64,000 nt of DNA, taken from contig JARIHC010000005.1 of assembly GCA_029288485.1 (NCBI GenBank), positions 1-64,000 of the forward strand, read 5' to 3'. Made by a program: the position numbers and the translations under genes. This DNA is from Candidatus Saccharimonadota bacterium (GTDB taxonomy: Bacteria > Patescibacteriota > Saccharimonadia > Saccharimonadales > UBA4665). The notes below the pieces were generated by a model. The model was not told the DNA's origin. It was given only the letters and a program-made list of their open reading frames with translations, and did no database searches. Shown here one piece after another: positions 45,068 through 53,593 of this stretch (the first letter of the stretch is position 1; the number at the start of each line of letters is the position of its first letter).

Positions 45068-46072
45068 GTGGCAGACAATCCGGACGTAATCAGTATCGGC
45101 GACATCGTAACAGATGACTTTATTGATCTGATCGAAAAGGAGGAGCACACTTATTCTAATGAACAGGGCAAATGGTTGGCGATACCATTTGGTACTAAAA
45201 TCCCATTTGACCATCACGAAGTTGTGCCAGCAGTCGGTAACGCCGCTAACGCGGCTGTAGCTTTTGCTCGTTTGGGCCTAAAGAGTAGTTTTGCGACTAA
45301 TATAGGTGGCGATCAAGAAGGCCGAGACATGATAGCCGTACTGCAAAAAGAAGGCGTGGACCATCGTTTTGTGCGGATTAACCCTAAACATAAAAGTAAC
45401 TTTCACTTTGTCCTGCGCTTTGGCGCTGAACGTACGATATTAATCAAACATGAAGAATACGATTACCATTGGCCACACTTGAGCAATAAAGAAATACCGA
45501 AGTGGGCCTACTTTAGTTCGATTAGCGAGCATGCGATAGAGTATCACGACCAAGTTGCTGATTGGCTGGACCATCATCCAGAGGTTAAGCTGGCGTTTCA
45601 ACCTGGAACTTTCCAGATGGCAGCTGGCGCTCACAGGTTAAGCCGGATTTATAAGCATAGCGAGGTGCTAATTTTGAACCGAGAAGAAGCTGTCACGGTT
45701 GGCGGTGGCAATCATGAAGATATTGATAACCTCTTTGATCATCTACACGCTCTGGGGCCTAAAATAGTGGTTATTACGGATGGACCAAAAGGCGCATATA
45801 CATCTGACGGGCAGCAGCGTTTGCGCATGCCGCTGTATCCTGATCCCGCGGAGCCAATAGACCGTACTGGCGCTGGCGACGCGTTCGCTTCTACTTTTGT
45901 AGCGGCACTTATTAAAGGCAACAGTGTGGAAGGCGCGCTGCAGTGGGCGCCCATTAACTCGATGAGCGTAGTGCAAAAAGTTGGTGCTCAGGCTGGGCTG
46001 CTAAGCGAAAAACAGATTGATCATTACCTGCGCCATTCTCCGGATAATTACCGGCCGTCGCCGCTTCGCTAA
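45068..46072 (+). CDS. PfkB-family carbohydrate kinase
   Basis: A 334-aa ribokinase/PfkB fold sugar kinase. The anion-hole and base motif DRTGAGDAFAS (~265-275) is complete, the N-terminal GNAANAAVAFARLGL (~57-71) is typical, and ILNREEAV lies mid-protein. The substrate (fructose-6-P, adenosine, ribose or another sugar) cannot be told. The GTG start has GGGTGG upstream. From context it may supply the phosphofructokinase step, which is speculative. Confidence 0.85.
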   Translation: MADNPDVISIGDIVTDDFIDLIEKEEHTYSNEQGKWLAIPFGTKIPFDHHEVVPAVGNAANAAVAFARLGLKSSFATNIGGDQEGRDMIAVLQKEGVDHRFVRINPKHKSNFHFVLRFGAERTILIKHEEYDYHWPHLSNKEIPKWAYFSSISEHAIEYHDQVADWLDHHPEVKLAFQPGTFQMAAGAHRLSRIYKHSEVLILNREEAVTVGGGNHEDIDNLFDHLHALGPKIVVITDGPKGAYTSDGQQRLRMPLYPDPAEPIDRTGAGDAFASTFVAALIKGNSVEGALQWAPINSMSVVQKVGAQAGLLSEKQIDHYLRHSPDNYRPSPLR

Positions 46073-46160
46073 CCTTTATTTATATATACTTCTTGTGGTA
46101 ATCTGTAGTTGACGGGGTCTAAAACTATGAAACGGCAAATAAAAATTAAGGGTGGGAAAA

Positions 46161-47405
46161 GTGACTAAATTTTTATCGCAAGCTCTGCAAGCTCCGGAAC
46201 CGTTTTTCCGGCAGGGTTTGGCGCGTTTAGAGGCCGCAAATGGCCATCCTAATACTGACATTCGTTTTTCTACCGAAGTTGTAGGCACAACAAAAGCTAA
46301 GCTGCGCGAACTCGGGCTTGACCCTAACGATACTACGCCAGAAGAGTTGTATCATGCCCTCCAAGAACGAGTAAAATCCGATGACAAACGATTAAATCGG
46401 ACATTGCGTACCTTAGCCGCCACACACGTATCTGCCGAAGCGGATTTAGTAGATGGAATGATACATGCTCTTAAAAGCTTGCCGGATTCTAGCCGCAGCT
46501 TTAGCCTTAAAAATAGTGTTTTAAAAACTATACTTAAGCAAGTACCGCCTAAAAAAGCTATGAAGCAACTGGGTTATCGATCGCTTGATTCATTTCTAAA
46601 ACATGAGTCATCGATTTCTATGCTGGCCTCTGCGTACTTGTGCGAAGACGATCATTGGCACAAGCGATTATTAGCTCAATACAAACAGCTAAAGGCTAGC
46701 GACTTCGAAAGCCGGAATATACATATCGAGCAGCCCAAAACTCAGCGCTGGCAAAAGTTAGCCCAGCAGACTGTTAGCCAAAAGAAGCACAATATATTAG
46801 CACTCAAAGAAATAGGAGCGTTAGTTTTTCTACCTTTGCCTGCTAAAGTGCCAGATGGTTCTACGGTTGCCAGCCTCAGCCTGGCGCTGCACGAGCTCAA
46901 CGAAATCAGGGCAAGCGGTACCTTCTTAAAACTTTGCCAGGTTCGTCCGGATTTTGGCAAAATAGTCCAAAAAGTTGCCAGCGATGAGCCCCAGCTTGAC
47001 TCGGGGCTGCTTGATCAGGTGGTTCCATGGCGGCTTATTCAGCACTATTACTCTAAGCTGACTCATCCTGATCATAGCGGAGCACTGGAGCCGCACTTGC
47101 AAATGGAAGATATAGCTTGGCATCCAATCGAGGCGTCTTTGTGTCGTATAGAACCAAGTTTAGATTTTTGGCAGCACTCTGGGCATCTTGGACTTTTGCA
47201 CGATAGGCGACCGGTATCTATGAACGTTCTAGACGCTGCTCTAGGCGCGTGCAATCGGCTGCCATTCGAACACCGCCCCGCTCATTACTTTCAACGCTCT
47301 TTGTGGCATGAGCTGATGCTACGCTACTTGCGTCCGGAAGCTGTCGAAAGGGCCGTTATAGGTGAGCTTCAACCCCAGTTAGCCGAGGAACTAGCTGTAG
47401 CATGA
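46161..47405 (+). CDS. Hypothetical protein (414 aa)
   Basis: A 414-aa soluble, mostly helical protein. I see no catalytic motif, signal peptide or membrane segment. It is rich in Leu, Lys and His in the first half and in aromatic residues toward the end. The GTG at 46161 is chosen over an in-frame GTG at 46152 because GGGTGGG lies just before the former. It overlaps the LOG-like gene by 4 nt (ATGA), so the two may work together. Confidence 0.6.
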   Translation: MTKFLSQALQAPEPFFRQGLARLEAANGHPNTDIRFSTEVVGTTKAKLRELGLDPNDTTPEELYHALQERVKSDDKRLNRTLRTLAATHVSAEADLVDGMIHALKSLPDSSRSFSLKNSVLKTILKQVPPKKAMKQLGYRSLDSFLKHESSISMLASAYLCEDDHWHKRLLAQYKQLKASDFESRNIHIEQPKTQRWQKLAQQTVSQKKHNILALKEIGALVFLPLPAKVPDGSTVASLSLALHELNEIRASGTFLKLCQVRPDFGKIVQKVASDEPQLDSGLLDQVVPWRLIQHYYSKLTHPDHSGALEPHLQMEDIAWHPIEASLCRIEPSLDFWQHSGHLGLLHDRRPVSMNVLDAALGACNRLPFEHRPAHYFQRSLWHELMLRYLRPEAVERAVIGELQPQLAEELAVA

Positions 47406-48043
47406 GTGCTGAAAGTTCGTTTTCTAGTTTACGATATTCTATTTGCTTGTCGGGGGCCGCTGCCGGTGATACCGTTGAAGCCTCGGCAAAGCTGGCCCGC
47501 GAGGTTGGTGCTGCAATAGCTCGTAGCGGGCACATTTTAACCACAGGCGCTACCGTTGGTTTGCCCTACCAAGCAGCCCTAGGAGCACAGAGTGCAGGCG
47601 GTACCAGTATCGGCTTTTCGCCAGCAGTTAGTTTACGCGAACACCTCCGCAAATATCGTTTGCCCAGCAACTGCTACGACTTTATTAACTTTACTGGCTT
47701 GCACTATGTAGGCCGTGACCTGTACCTGGTTCAATCCAGCGACGCGCTTATAACCGTGGGCGGTCGGTTTGGTAGCCTGCACGAGTTTACCTCAGCGCTA
47801 GAGGCGCATAAGCCCTGCGGAATACTAACGCACAGCGGCGGCACCGCTGACCAAATTCCAAAACTAGTAGAGGCGCTAGAGCTGCCTGACAACAGCCTGG
47901 TTATTTATGATGATGATCCAGACCGACTAGTAAAAAGAATAGTTAAAATTTTAGATGAAAAAAATGCAGACCTGCGAGATCTGCTAGAGCACCATAATCA
48001 GGAATGGTTCTTAGGCGATCCGCCCCGCCCGCGCACAGGCTAG
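47402..48043 (+). CDS. LOG/SLOG-type Rossmann protein
   Basis: A 213-aa Rossmann-like protein similar to the LOG/DprA-SMF superfamily (SLOG). A TTGATVGLP strand-loop (~54-62) and VGGRFGSLHEF (~119-129) match the nucleotide-binding PGGxGTxxE loop in relaxed form. LOG proteins cleave nucleotide ribosyl phosphates; SLOG proteins can instead sense nucleotides. Which applies here is unknown. Coupled by overlap to the unknown gene upstream. Confidence 0.7.
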   Translation: MSAESSFSSLRYSICLSGAAAGDTVEASAKLAREVGAAIARSGHILTTGATVGLPYQAALGAQSAGGTSIGFSPAVSLREHLRKYRLPSNCYDFINFTGLHYVGRDLYLVQSSDALITVGGRFGSLHEFTSALEAHKPCGILTHSGGTADQIPKLVEALELPDNSLVIYDDDPDRLVKRIVKILDEKNADLRDLLEHHNQEWFLGDPPRPRTG

Positions 48044-48077
48044 ACATACAGGTATCATAAGTTGGTACAATTAAATG

Positions 48078-50042
48078 ATGGCTAAGTTTAATTTAAAGTC
48101 AGATTATAGGCCTATGGGTGATCAGCCCGCAGCAATTGCGCAACTTTCTGATGGCATAACAAAAGGTCTGCATGAGCAGACTTTACTCGGCGTAACCGGA
48201 TCGGGTAAGACTTTTACGATGGCGAACGTTATACAAAAGCAGCAGAAGCCCACGCTTGTGCTAAGCCATAACAAAACTTTGGCCGCTCAACTTTATACCG
48301 AGTTTAGAAACTTCTTTCCGGATAACGCCGTCCATTACTTTGTCAGTTACTTTGATTATTATCAGCCCGAAGCGTACATTCCGCGTTCTGATACTTATAT
48401 AGAAAAAGATAGCCAAATAAACGAAGAAATTGACCGCTTGCGCCATGCTGCTACCGATGCTTTGTTGAGTCGCAAGGATGTCATCATTGTGGCTAGCGTA
48501 TCTTGTATTTACGGCATTGGTTCGGTCGAAGATTATAATAATTTATCGGTTGATTTAAAGGTGGGTGAACGCCGAGTGCGTGACAAGCTGCTTAGACAGT
48601 TAACCGATATCCAATACCAGCGTAATGATGTCGATTTTCATCGCAGCACATTTAGAGTGCGCGGTGATGTGGTAGATATCTTTCCGGCCGGCGAAGAGCT
48701 GGCTTATCGGGTGGAATTTTTTGGCGACGAAGTAGAACGGGTCACCAGGATCGATCCGTTAACTGGGGAGATATTGGCCAAGCTTAATGAACATAAAATA
48801 TTTCCGGGTAGCCACTATGTAACGCCGCAAGAAAAACTCAAAGTTGCGCTTGGGCAGATTGAAGAAGAGTTAGCCAAGCGGCTAGCCCAGTTTAAAAAAG
48901 AGGGCAAACTGCTGGAAGCTCAGCGTTTGGAGCAGCGGACCCGGTTTGATCTAGAGATGCTAGAAGAAACTGGTTTTGTAAAAGGTATCGAGAATTATAG
49001 CCGCTACTTAACCAATCGCGAACCAGGCGAACAGCCTGCAACTTTGCTTGACTACTTTCCGGATGACTACTTAATGTTTATTGACGAATCGCATATGACA
49101 ATGCCGCAAGTGCGCGGCATGTATAACGGCGACCGAGCGCGCAAAGAAGTTTTAGTAGAACATGGTTTCCGTTTGCCAAGTGCGCTTGATAACCGGCCGC
49201 TCACTTTCAGCGAGTTTGAACGTCATGTTAATCAAGCGGTGTATGTGAGCGCTACACCGGCGGAATATGAACTAAGCCGCAGCCCCAATCCGGCTCAGCA
49301 AGTAATTCGCCCAACGGGCCTACTTGATCCAAAGATTGAAGTCCGGCCGATCGAAGGGCAGATCGATGACCTAATAAACGAGATCAAAACTACTATAGAC
49401 AAGCGCCAGCGAGTGCTGATTACCACCCTTACTAAACGCATGTCAGAGGATCTGGCAGAGTATTTGCAAGAAATAAACATCAAGGTGGCTTATCTGCATA
49501 GCGACATCGATACTTTGGAGCGTAGTGATATTCTGCGTGATCTCAGGCTTGGCACTTATGATGTGCTGGTGGGGATTAACTTGTTGCGCGAAGGCTTGGA
49601 CCTGCCGGAAGTTTCGCTAGTTGCTATTCTGGATGCCGACAAAGAAGGCTTTCTACGTAGCGAACAGGCACTTATTCAGACGGTCGGCCGGGCTGCTCGC
49701 CACGAAGAAGGACGGGTACTAATGTATGCCGACCGAATAACCGACAGCATGAAGCGTACCATTGATGAAACCGCCCGCCGCCGCAAGCTTCAGGAGCGAT
49801 ACAATAAAGAACACGGCATCACCCCAACAGGTATTAAGCGCGAGGTAGATAAAGGCCTCAGGCCCGAGTTGCCAGAAGAAGCTAAGCGCGCTAAATTAGA
49901 TCTTAAAAAGATTCCTAAAGACGAATACGGATCGCTTATTAAAGACTTAACTTCGCAGATGGATCTAGCCGCCGCCAACCTGCAATTTGAGGCTGCCGCC
50001 GAACTCCGCGACCTTATTGATGAAATCAAGCAAAAACTTTAA
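48078..50042 (+). CDS. uvrB: Excinuclease ABC subunit B
   Basis: A 654-aa nucleotide-excision-repair helicase. Walker A GVTGSGKT (~38-45), beta-hairpin YYQPEAY, DEAD-like IDESH, helicase motif [11 protein letters not shown] and a C-terminal UvrC-binding UVR motif ([17 protein letters not shown]) are all present. The length is typical. The second ATG (48078) is chosen: TACAAT lies 6 nt before it, a leaderless arrangement, while the first ATG (48075) is only 3 nt away from that box. Confidence 0.97.
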   Translation: MAKFNLKSDYRPMGDQPAAIAQLSDGITKGLHEQTLLGVTGSGKTFTMANVIQKQQKPTLVLSHNKTLAAQLYTEFRNFFPDNAVHYFVSYFDYYQPEAYIPRSDTYIEKDSQINEEIDRLRHAATDALLSRKDVIIVASVSCIYGIGSVEDYNNLSVDLKVGERRVRDKLLRQLTDIQYQRNDVDFHRSTFRVRGDVVDIFPAGEELAYRVEFFGDEVERVTRIDPLTGEILAKLNEHKIFPGSHYVTPQEKLKVALGQIEEELAKRLAQFKKEGKLLEAQRLEQRTRFDLEMLEETGFVKGIENYSRYLTNREPGEQPATLLDYFPDDYLMFIDESHMTMPQVRGMYNGDRARKEVLVEHGFRLPSALDNRPLTFSEFERHVNQAVYVSATPAEYELSRSPNPAQQVIRPTGLLDPKIEVRPIEGQIDDLINEIKTTIDKRQRVLITTLTKRMSEDLAEYLQEINIKVAYLHSDIDTLERSDILRDLRLGTYDVLVGINLLREGLDLPEVSLVAILDADKEGFLRSEQALIQTVGRAARHEEGRVLMYADRITDSMKRTIDETARRRKLQERYNKEHGITPTGIKREVDKGLRPELPEEAKRAKLDLKKIPKDEYGSLIKDLTSQMDLAAANLQFEAAAELRDLIDEIKQKL

Positions 50043-50049
50043 GGATAAA

Positions 50050-51057
50050 TTATTCTTCGCCGTCTATCAATAGCCTGAGCTGGCGGAGATTTAGTATACC
50101 GTCCAGTGCTTTCCTAAATTTTCTACCTGTAGTGTCATGAGACATATTTGGGTGAAGAAAATCACGACCGCTCGTAGCGGCAATGTCGTCTGAAAAGCTA
50201 TTAGCCGGCAGCCAGATACTGTCCGGCTCTGCCATATAGTCAAACTTATCTATCTGAAGCGAAAAGGCCATTTCCTCAAAGATGCCCAACGCGCTCACAG
50301 ATTGACCAGCGATAGATAGCTGGCGACTGTCTTCTAGGCTAACAAACGATGGGCTAGTGTTTTCGCGAACCATAAGGCCAGGGTCATATGATGTCTGCGC
50401 CAGCATCATTCCCCACGGACCTTCCCGCGCGATCCTTTCATTAAGGTATGCTTCTGGTCCTAATGCCGAACCGCCAAGACGGTACATCACGTTATCGGCC
50501 TTAAGGTTCTCGACTGCTTCCATTTCAAAATCATTGAAACCGTGAAGCTCTATCAGGCTAGATTTCAAGCTTGGACCATTGGCTGCAGTTTGTGTTATTT
50601 CTCGTGCGAAATAACCCCAAGGTATTAGCAAGAAATGCATATCATCGCCGATATTATTGTCCTCCGGCGTCCTTCCTTCCGGAGTTTCTCCGAACTCCGT
50701 TAAATCTTTTTTGGCTTTGCAGAGAGCCCTGAATTTTTGATTGAAATTCTGATGACTTTCTTTGAACTCTTTGAAGCTCGTAGGAACAGGGTTGTCTTTG
50801 AAATCCCAATGAGGTTGGCCTTGATACATCACAGCTTCATGCCAGGACTCAATAGCTTCGGAGATATCCTGTATTGCCCACGCTTCGGTGCCGGACCGTG
50901 CTGCTGGCTCGGTCTGTTCACTCCCTGCAGGTTCGCTTATAAGGCTAGCTGCTTGCGATACGTCGCCTGCAGTTCCGCTAAGCTCGGTTATTACATGATC
51001 GGGTACTTCAAATTCCTGGGATTTGCTGCGTTCACCAATAGACTTTTGCCCTCTCAT
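50050..51057 (-). CDS. Tagged operon protein A (unknown; family AD)
   Basis: A 335-aa protein, last gene of the VWA operon. Near its start it carries the shared helical motif FEVPDHVITELSGTAGDVSQ (~16-35). The rest is related to the protein at 52457: LTEFGETPEGRTPEDNNIGDD...FLLIPWGYFA, YLNERIAREGPWGMMLAQTS and ALGIFEEMAFSLQID all have counterparts there. No catalytic motif is recognised. An AAGGAAG Shine-Dalgarno precedes the ATG, and it starts 8 nt after the stop of the previous gene. No signal peptide, so it is cytoplasmic. Confidence 0.7.
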   Translation of the reverse strand: MRGQKSIGERSKSQEFEVPDHVITELSGTAGDVSQAASLISEPAGSEQTEPAARSGTEAWAIQDISEAIESWHEAVMYQGQPHWDFKDNPVPTSFKEFKESHQNFNQKFRALCKAKKDLTEFGETPEGRTPEDNNIGDDMHFLLIPWGYFAREITQTAANGPSLKSSLIELHGFNDFEMEAVENLKADNVMYRLGGSALGPEAYLNERIAREGPWGMMLAQTSYDPGLMVRENTSPSFVSLEDSRQLSIAGQSVSALGIFEEMAFSLQIDKFDYMAEPDSIWLPANSFSDDIAATSGRDFLHPNMSHDTTGRKFRKALDGILNLRQLRLLIDGEE

Positions 51058-51065
51058 AAACTTCC

Positions 51066-51734
51066 TTATATTTTAACCGCCGGAGACCAAAACTTAATTT
51101 CATCATGAGGCGTTCCCTTCGGGCTTAAGGGCGGCAAAGCAGCAACCCAGAACTCTTCACTTTTGCCCATACCTACCTTTAATAATTTTGGAATAAACAC
51201 AGAAGTGTCAGCTAGGTTTTCAACAGCGAAACTTCCTTGGTCGATAGTAGAAAGCGAACCCATATCCTCGGGCGGCGGCCCAGGCAGAGGAGTCCCAAGA
51301 TGAGCCACATAATAGGTGCCTATACCCGTGCTTAAAAGTCCGATCGATTGCCTGTTAACTATAATTCCATTTTCTTCGTCGTTGTACCTAAAGCCCATAG
51401 CACTTCGCAGTGTGTCCGCCTTCATGCATTTCAAAGATGAAATTCTCCTGTACGTTTGCTGTGTTTCGCCGTCGATAAAGGAGAAGTTTCGGGCAGCTCG
51501 CCTAATTTCCTCCTCGCTTGGTTCGCTCACCGAGCGTTTTGGTTTGGGTTCTGCTGCTGCAGACTCAGTTATTAACTCAGCCGCTACTGAAACATTACCC
51601 GCCGCTTGACCTAGATCGTGCATTACTTTATCAGATACCTCGAACTCCGTAACTTCTTGATCCGCAGCACCGCTCTCGTCACTACTGGTAGCAACGTCTT
51701 CCAGGGCTTGTCGAGGGACTCTGAACTCTACCAT
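51066..51734 (-). CDS. Tagged operon protein B (unknown; family BC)
   Basis: A 222-aa protein of the second paralogous pair. It begins MVEFRVPRQALEDV and has the shared helical motif again at ~30-50 (FEVSDKVMHDLGQAAGNVSV). The core RNFSFIDGETQQTY matches the protein encoded at 51728. The ATG at 51734 overlaps the previous stop (ATGGTAG), a coupled arrangement; a longer reading to 51773 lies inside the upstream gene. Unknown function, no membrane segment. Confidence 0.65.
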   Translation of the reverse strand: MVEFRVPRQALEDVATSSDESGAADQEVTEFEVSDKVMHDLGQAAGNVSVAAELITESAAAEPKPKRSVSEPSEEEIRRAARNFSFIDGETQQTYRRISSLKCMKADTLRSAMGFRYNDEENGIIVNRQSIGLLSTGIGTYYVAHLGTPLPGPPPEDMGSLSTIDQGSFAVENLADTSVFIPKLLKVGMGKSEEFWVAALPPLSPKGTPHDEIKFWSPAVKI

Positions 51735-52453
51735 GTTTCCAACTTCGTAATTGCCAGTAATGCTGGCAGCCATTCGTTATCATTCAGTCTGGGAACTGCT
51801 TTTCGCGGGCTGCCAAACGGACCGCCAAATGTTTCACACGGCTCCATATCTAAAAAGTTTCGTATTGGGAATTTGCGGCCGCGGTATCTAATGAAATCGG
51901 ACTCGCTCTCTAGTTTGTCTGCGAGCCGAAGGTTCTCTAGCGGCTTGCCCATGCAAACAATATAAAATTCGTCATAAGCTTCACCCATTACAGCACCACC
52001 CGGATGTTTGCGAAAGTGACGCATTATATCATTATCTTTTACAAGGCCAACGGCTTGCTCGTTGACGCCTCTGTCTGAATAAAGCTCAATAAGTTTGTCA
52101 GCAAGCGAGGTTACCTTTTTTTGTTGCCGCGGACTCAACTCGTCAAATATTGCTGCGGTCTCGCCGCTATAGAACGAAAAGTTTCGCTTAGCAAGCTCTT
52201 GGTTTCGCTCGCGTGTCCATTGGTCAATGGCTGTTTCTGGTGGAGCGGGAGCTGCCGCGGCTTCTTCCTCGGCGCTAACCAATAGTTTGGCAGCATCTGA
52301 GGTTTCACCGGCAGTCCGGCCAAGGTCGTGCACTGCGCGGTCGGGGACTGAAAAATTAACGTCTTTATGGTCGGTTGAGGTGTCTCCGGTCTGGGCTGGT
52401 ATTACCGGACCGCTCTGTTCAACCGCGCGCCGCGGGACCTCAAACTCACCCAT
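51728..52453 (-). CDS. Tagged operon protein C (unknown; family BC)
   Basis: A 241-aa protein starting MGEFEVPRRAVEQSG, with the shared helical motif FSVPDRAVHDLGRTAGETSD at ~34-53 and a low-complexity Ala/Glu linker at ~63-80. The core RNFSFYSGETAAIF is also in the protein at 51066. It overlaps the downstream start by 7 nt and begins 3 nt after the upstream gene. I see no enzyme motif. Its C-terminal half contains FPIRNFLDMEP and ends WLPALLAITKLETW. Confidence 0.68.
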   Translation of the reverse strand: MGEFEVPRRAVEQSGPVIPAQTGDTSTDHKDVNFSVPDRAVHDLGRTAGETSDAAKLLVSAEEEAAAAPAPPETAIDQWTRERNQELAKRNFSFYSGETAAIFDELSPRQQKKVTSLADKLIELYSDRGVNEQAVGLVKDNDIMRHFRKHPGGAVMGEAYDEFYIVCMGKPLENLRLADKLESESDFIRYRGRKFPIRNFLDMEPCETFGGPFGSPRKAVPRLNDNEWLPALLAITKLETW

Positions 52454-52456
52454 AAG

Positions 52457-53593
52457 CTATTCTGCTTTCTCCCTCTCGTCGTCGGGATGGATGGCTATTC
52501 GGGCTACGTAATCATCGGGTTTGTAGTCATAGTCGTCCCTGAACCAGCCGTATGCAAAACGCTTATCTTTCTTGTCCCACACGCTATACGGACTTCCCAT
52601 ATGTTCTTCTCCGTCCCAGTGGTATTTAGTATAGTTGCCCATCATGAGGTTGCGTGGTCCATCAAACGTTCGGGGATCTTCTTGTAGTGTTAGCGCGAGC
52701 CATTCAAATATACCAAACGAGTCTGCCCTATAACCTTCTAGTCTGTATGTTCTATTTTCGATAAGTTCACTAGGGGGTTTACGCCTGCTTTGTCCTGCGG
52801 TGCTGCCCGTCTGGGCAAGTATGATACCCCACCAACCATCGCTCGCAAACCTGTCTTCTAAGTACTTGCCCCGATCTGCGTCGTACCCTGACCCATAGGA
52901 ATACGGTGCCCTGTAGGAGTAATTTATAGCGTTTCTATCAAAGAAGGCGGGGTCATCCAGGGCGTGCTCTTCTATGCCTTGCATAGATCGCATATATCTT
53001 ATTGCGGAGGTAGTGGTACCTTCGACATGATTTTTGAAAAATTCCCATGGCACAAGGAGCGGGGACAAGGATCTACCTATGTTATGGCCTCCGATTGTCC
53101 TGCCCTCGGTGGTTTTGCCGAAATCTATCATATCTAGCTTAATACGCGTTAATTGGTCTACGGTACCTTCATAATCACGCAGGAAACGTTTGAAGTGTTC
53201 CGGATCACGCGGCAAACGCAAACCCGGCGTGTCTATGTACTGTTTCCAGCTCTCAACAGCGTGTTCAATTCCTTGGATGATTGATTCACGCGTTACCTCA
53301 TAGGTGGCAGGTGGCTCGTCGCTTTGGGCCAGTTCTTCTATAGATTCCTCTACAGTAGGATCGCCCAAGTCTTCGCGCGCTCTTATAGAAACTTCAAAGG
53401 CGCTATTCGCGGCCGGCGCTTCTTCAGCCTCTGTCCCGGTCTCTGTAGGTACGGCTGCTGCATTACCTTCCAGCAGGTCGCCAGCCTGTGAAATATCGCC
53501 TGCTAGATCGCCTAAGCCCTTGACGGCTTCGGCGGACGGAGTGAAGCCGGCTTCCTCGGCGGTCTGAGGACCGTAAACTGCACGCTCAAGCAT
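52457..53593 (-). CDS. Tagged operon protein D (unknown; family AD)
   Basis: A 378-aa protein with the shared motif near its start (FTPSAEAVKGLGDLAGDISQ, ~17-36) and what looks like a second, weaker copy at ~66-80 (FEVSIRAREDLGD). From ~105 on it resembles the protein at 50050: MIDFGKTTEGRTIGGHNIG, LLVPWEFF, YLEDRFASDGWWGIILAQTG and FGIFEWLALTLQED. The region between is Ala/Glu/Pro-rich and probably disordered. Its ATG overlaps the VWA gene stop by 8 nt. Unknown function. Confidence 0.7.
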   Translation of the reverse strand: MLERAVYGPQTAEEAGFTPSAEAVKGLGDLAGDISQAGDLLEGNAAAVPTETGTEAEEAPAANSAFEVSIRAREDLGDPTVEESIEELAQSDEPPATYEVTRESIIQGIEHAVESWKQYIDTPGLRLPRDPEHFKRFLRDYEGTVDQLTRIKLDMIDFGKTTEGRTIGGHNIGRSLSPLLVPWEFFKNHVEGTTTSAIRYMRSMQGIEEHALDDPAFFDRNAINYSYRAPYSYGSGYDADRGKYLEDRFASDGWWGIILAQTGSTAGQSRRKPPSELIENRTYRLEGYRADSFGIFEWLALTLQEDPRTFDGPRNLMMGNYTKYHWDGEEHMGSPYSVWDKKDKRFAYGWFRDDYDYKPDDYVARIAIHPDDEREKAE

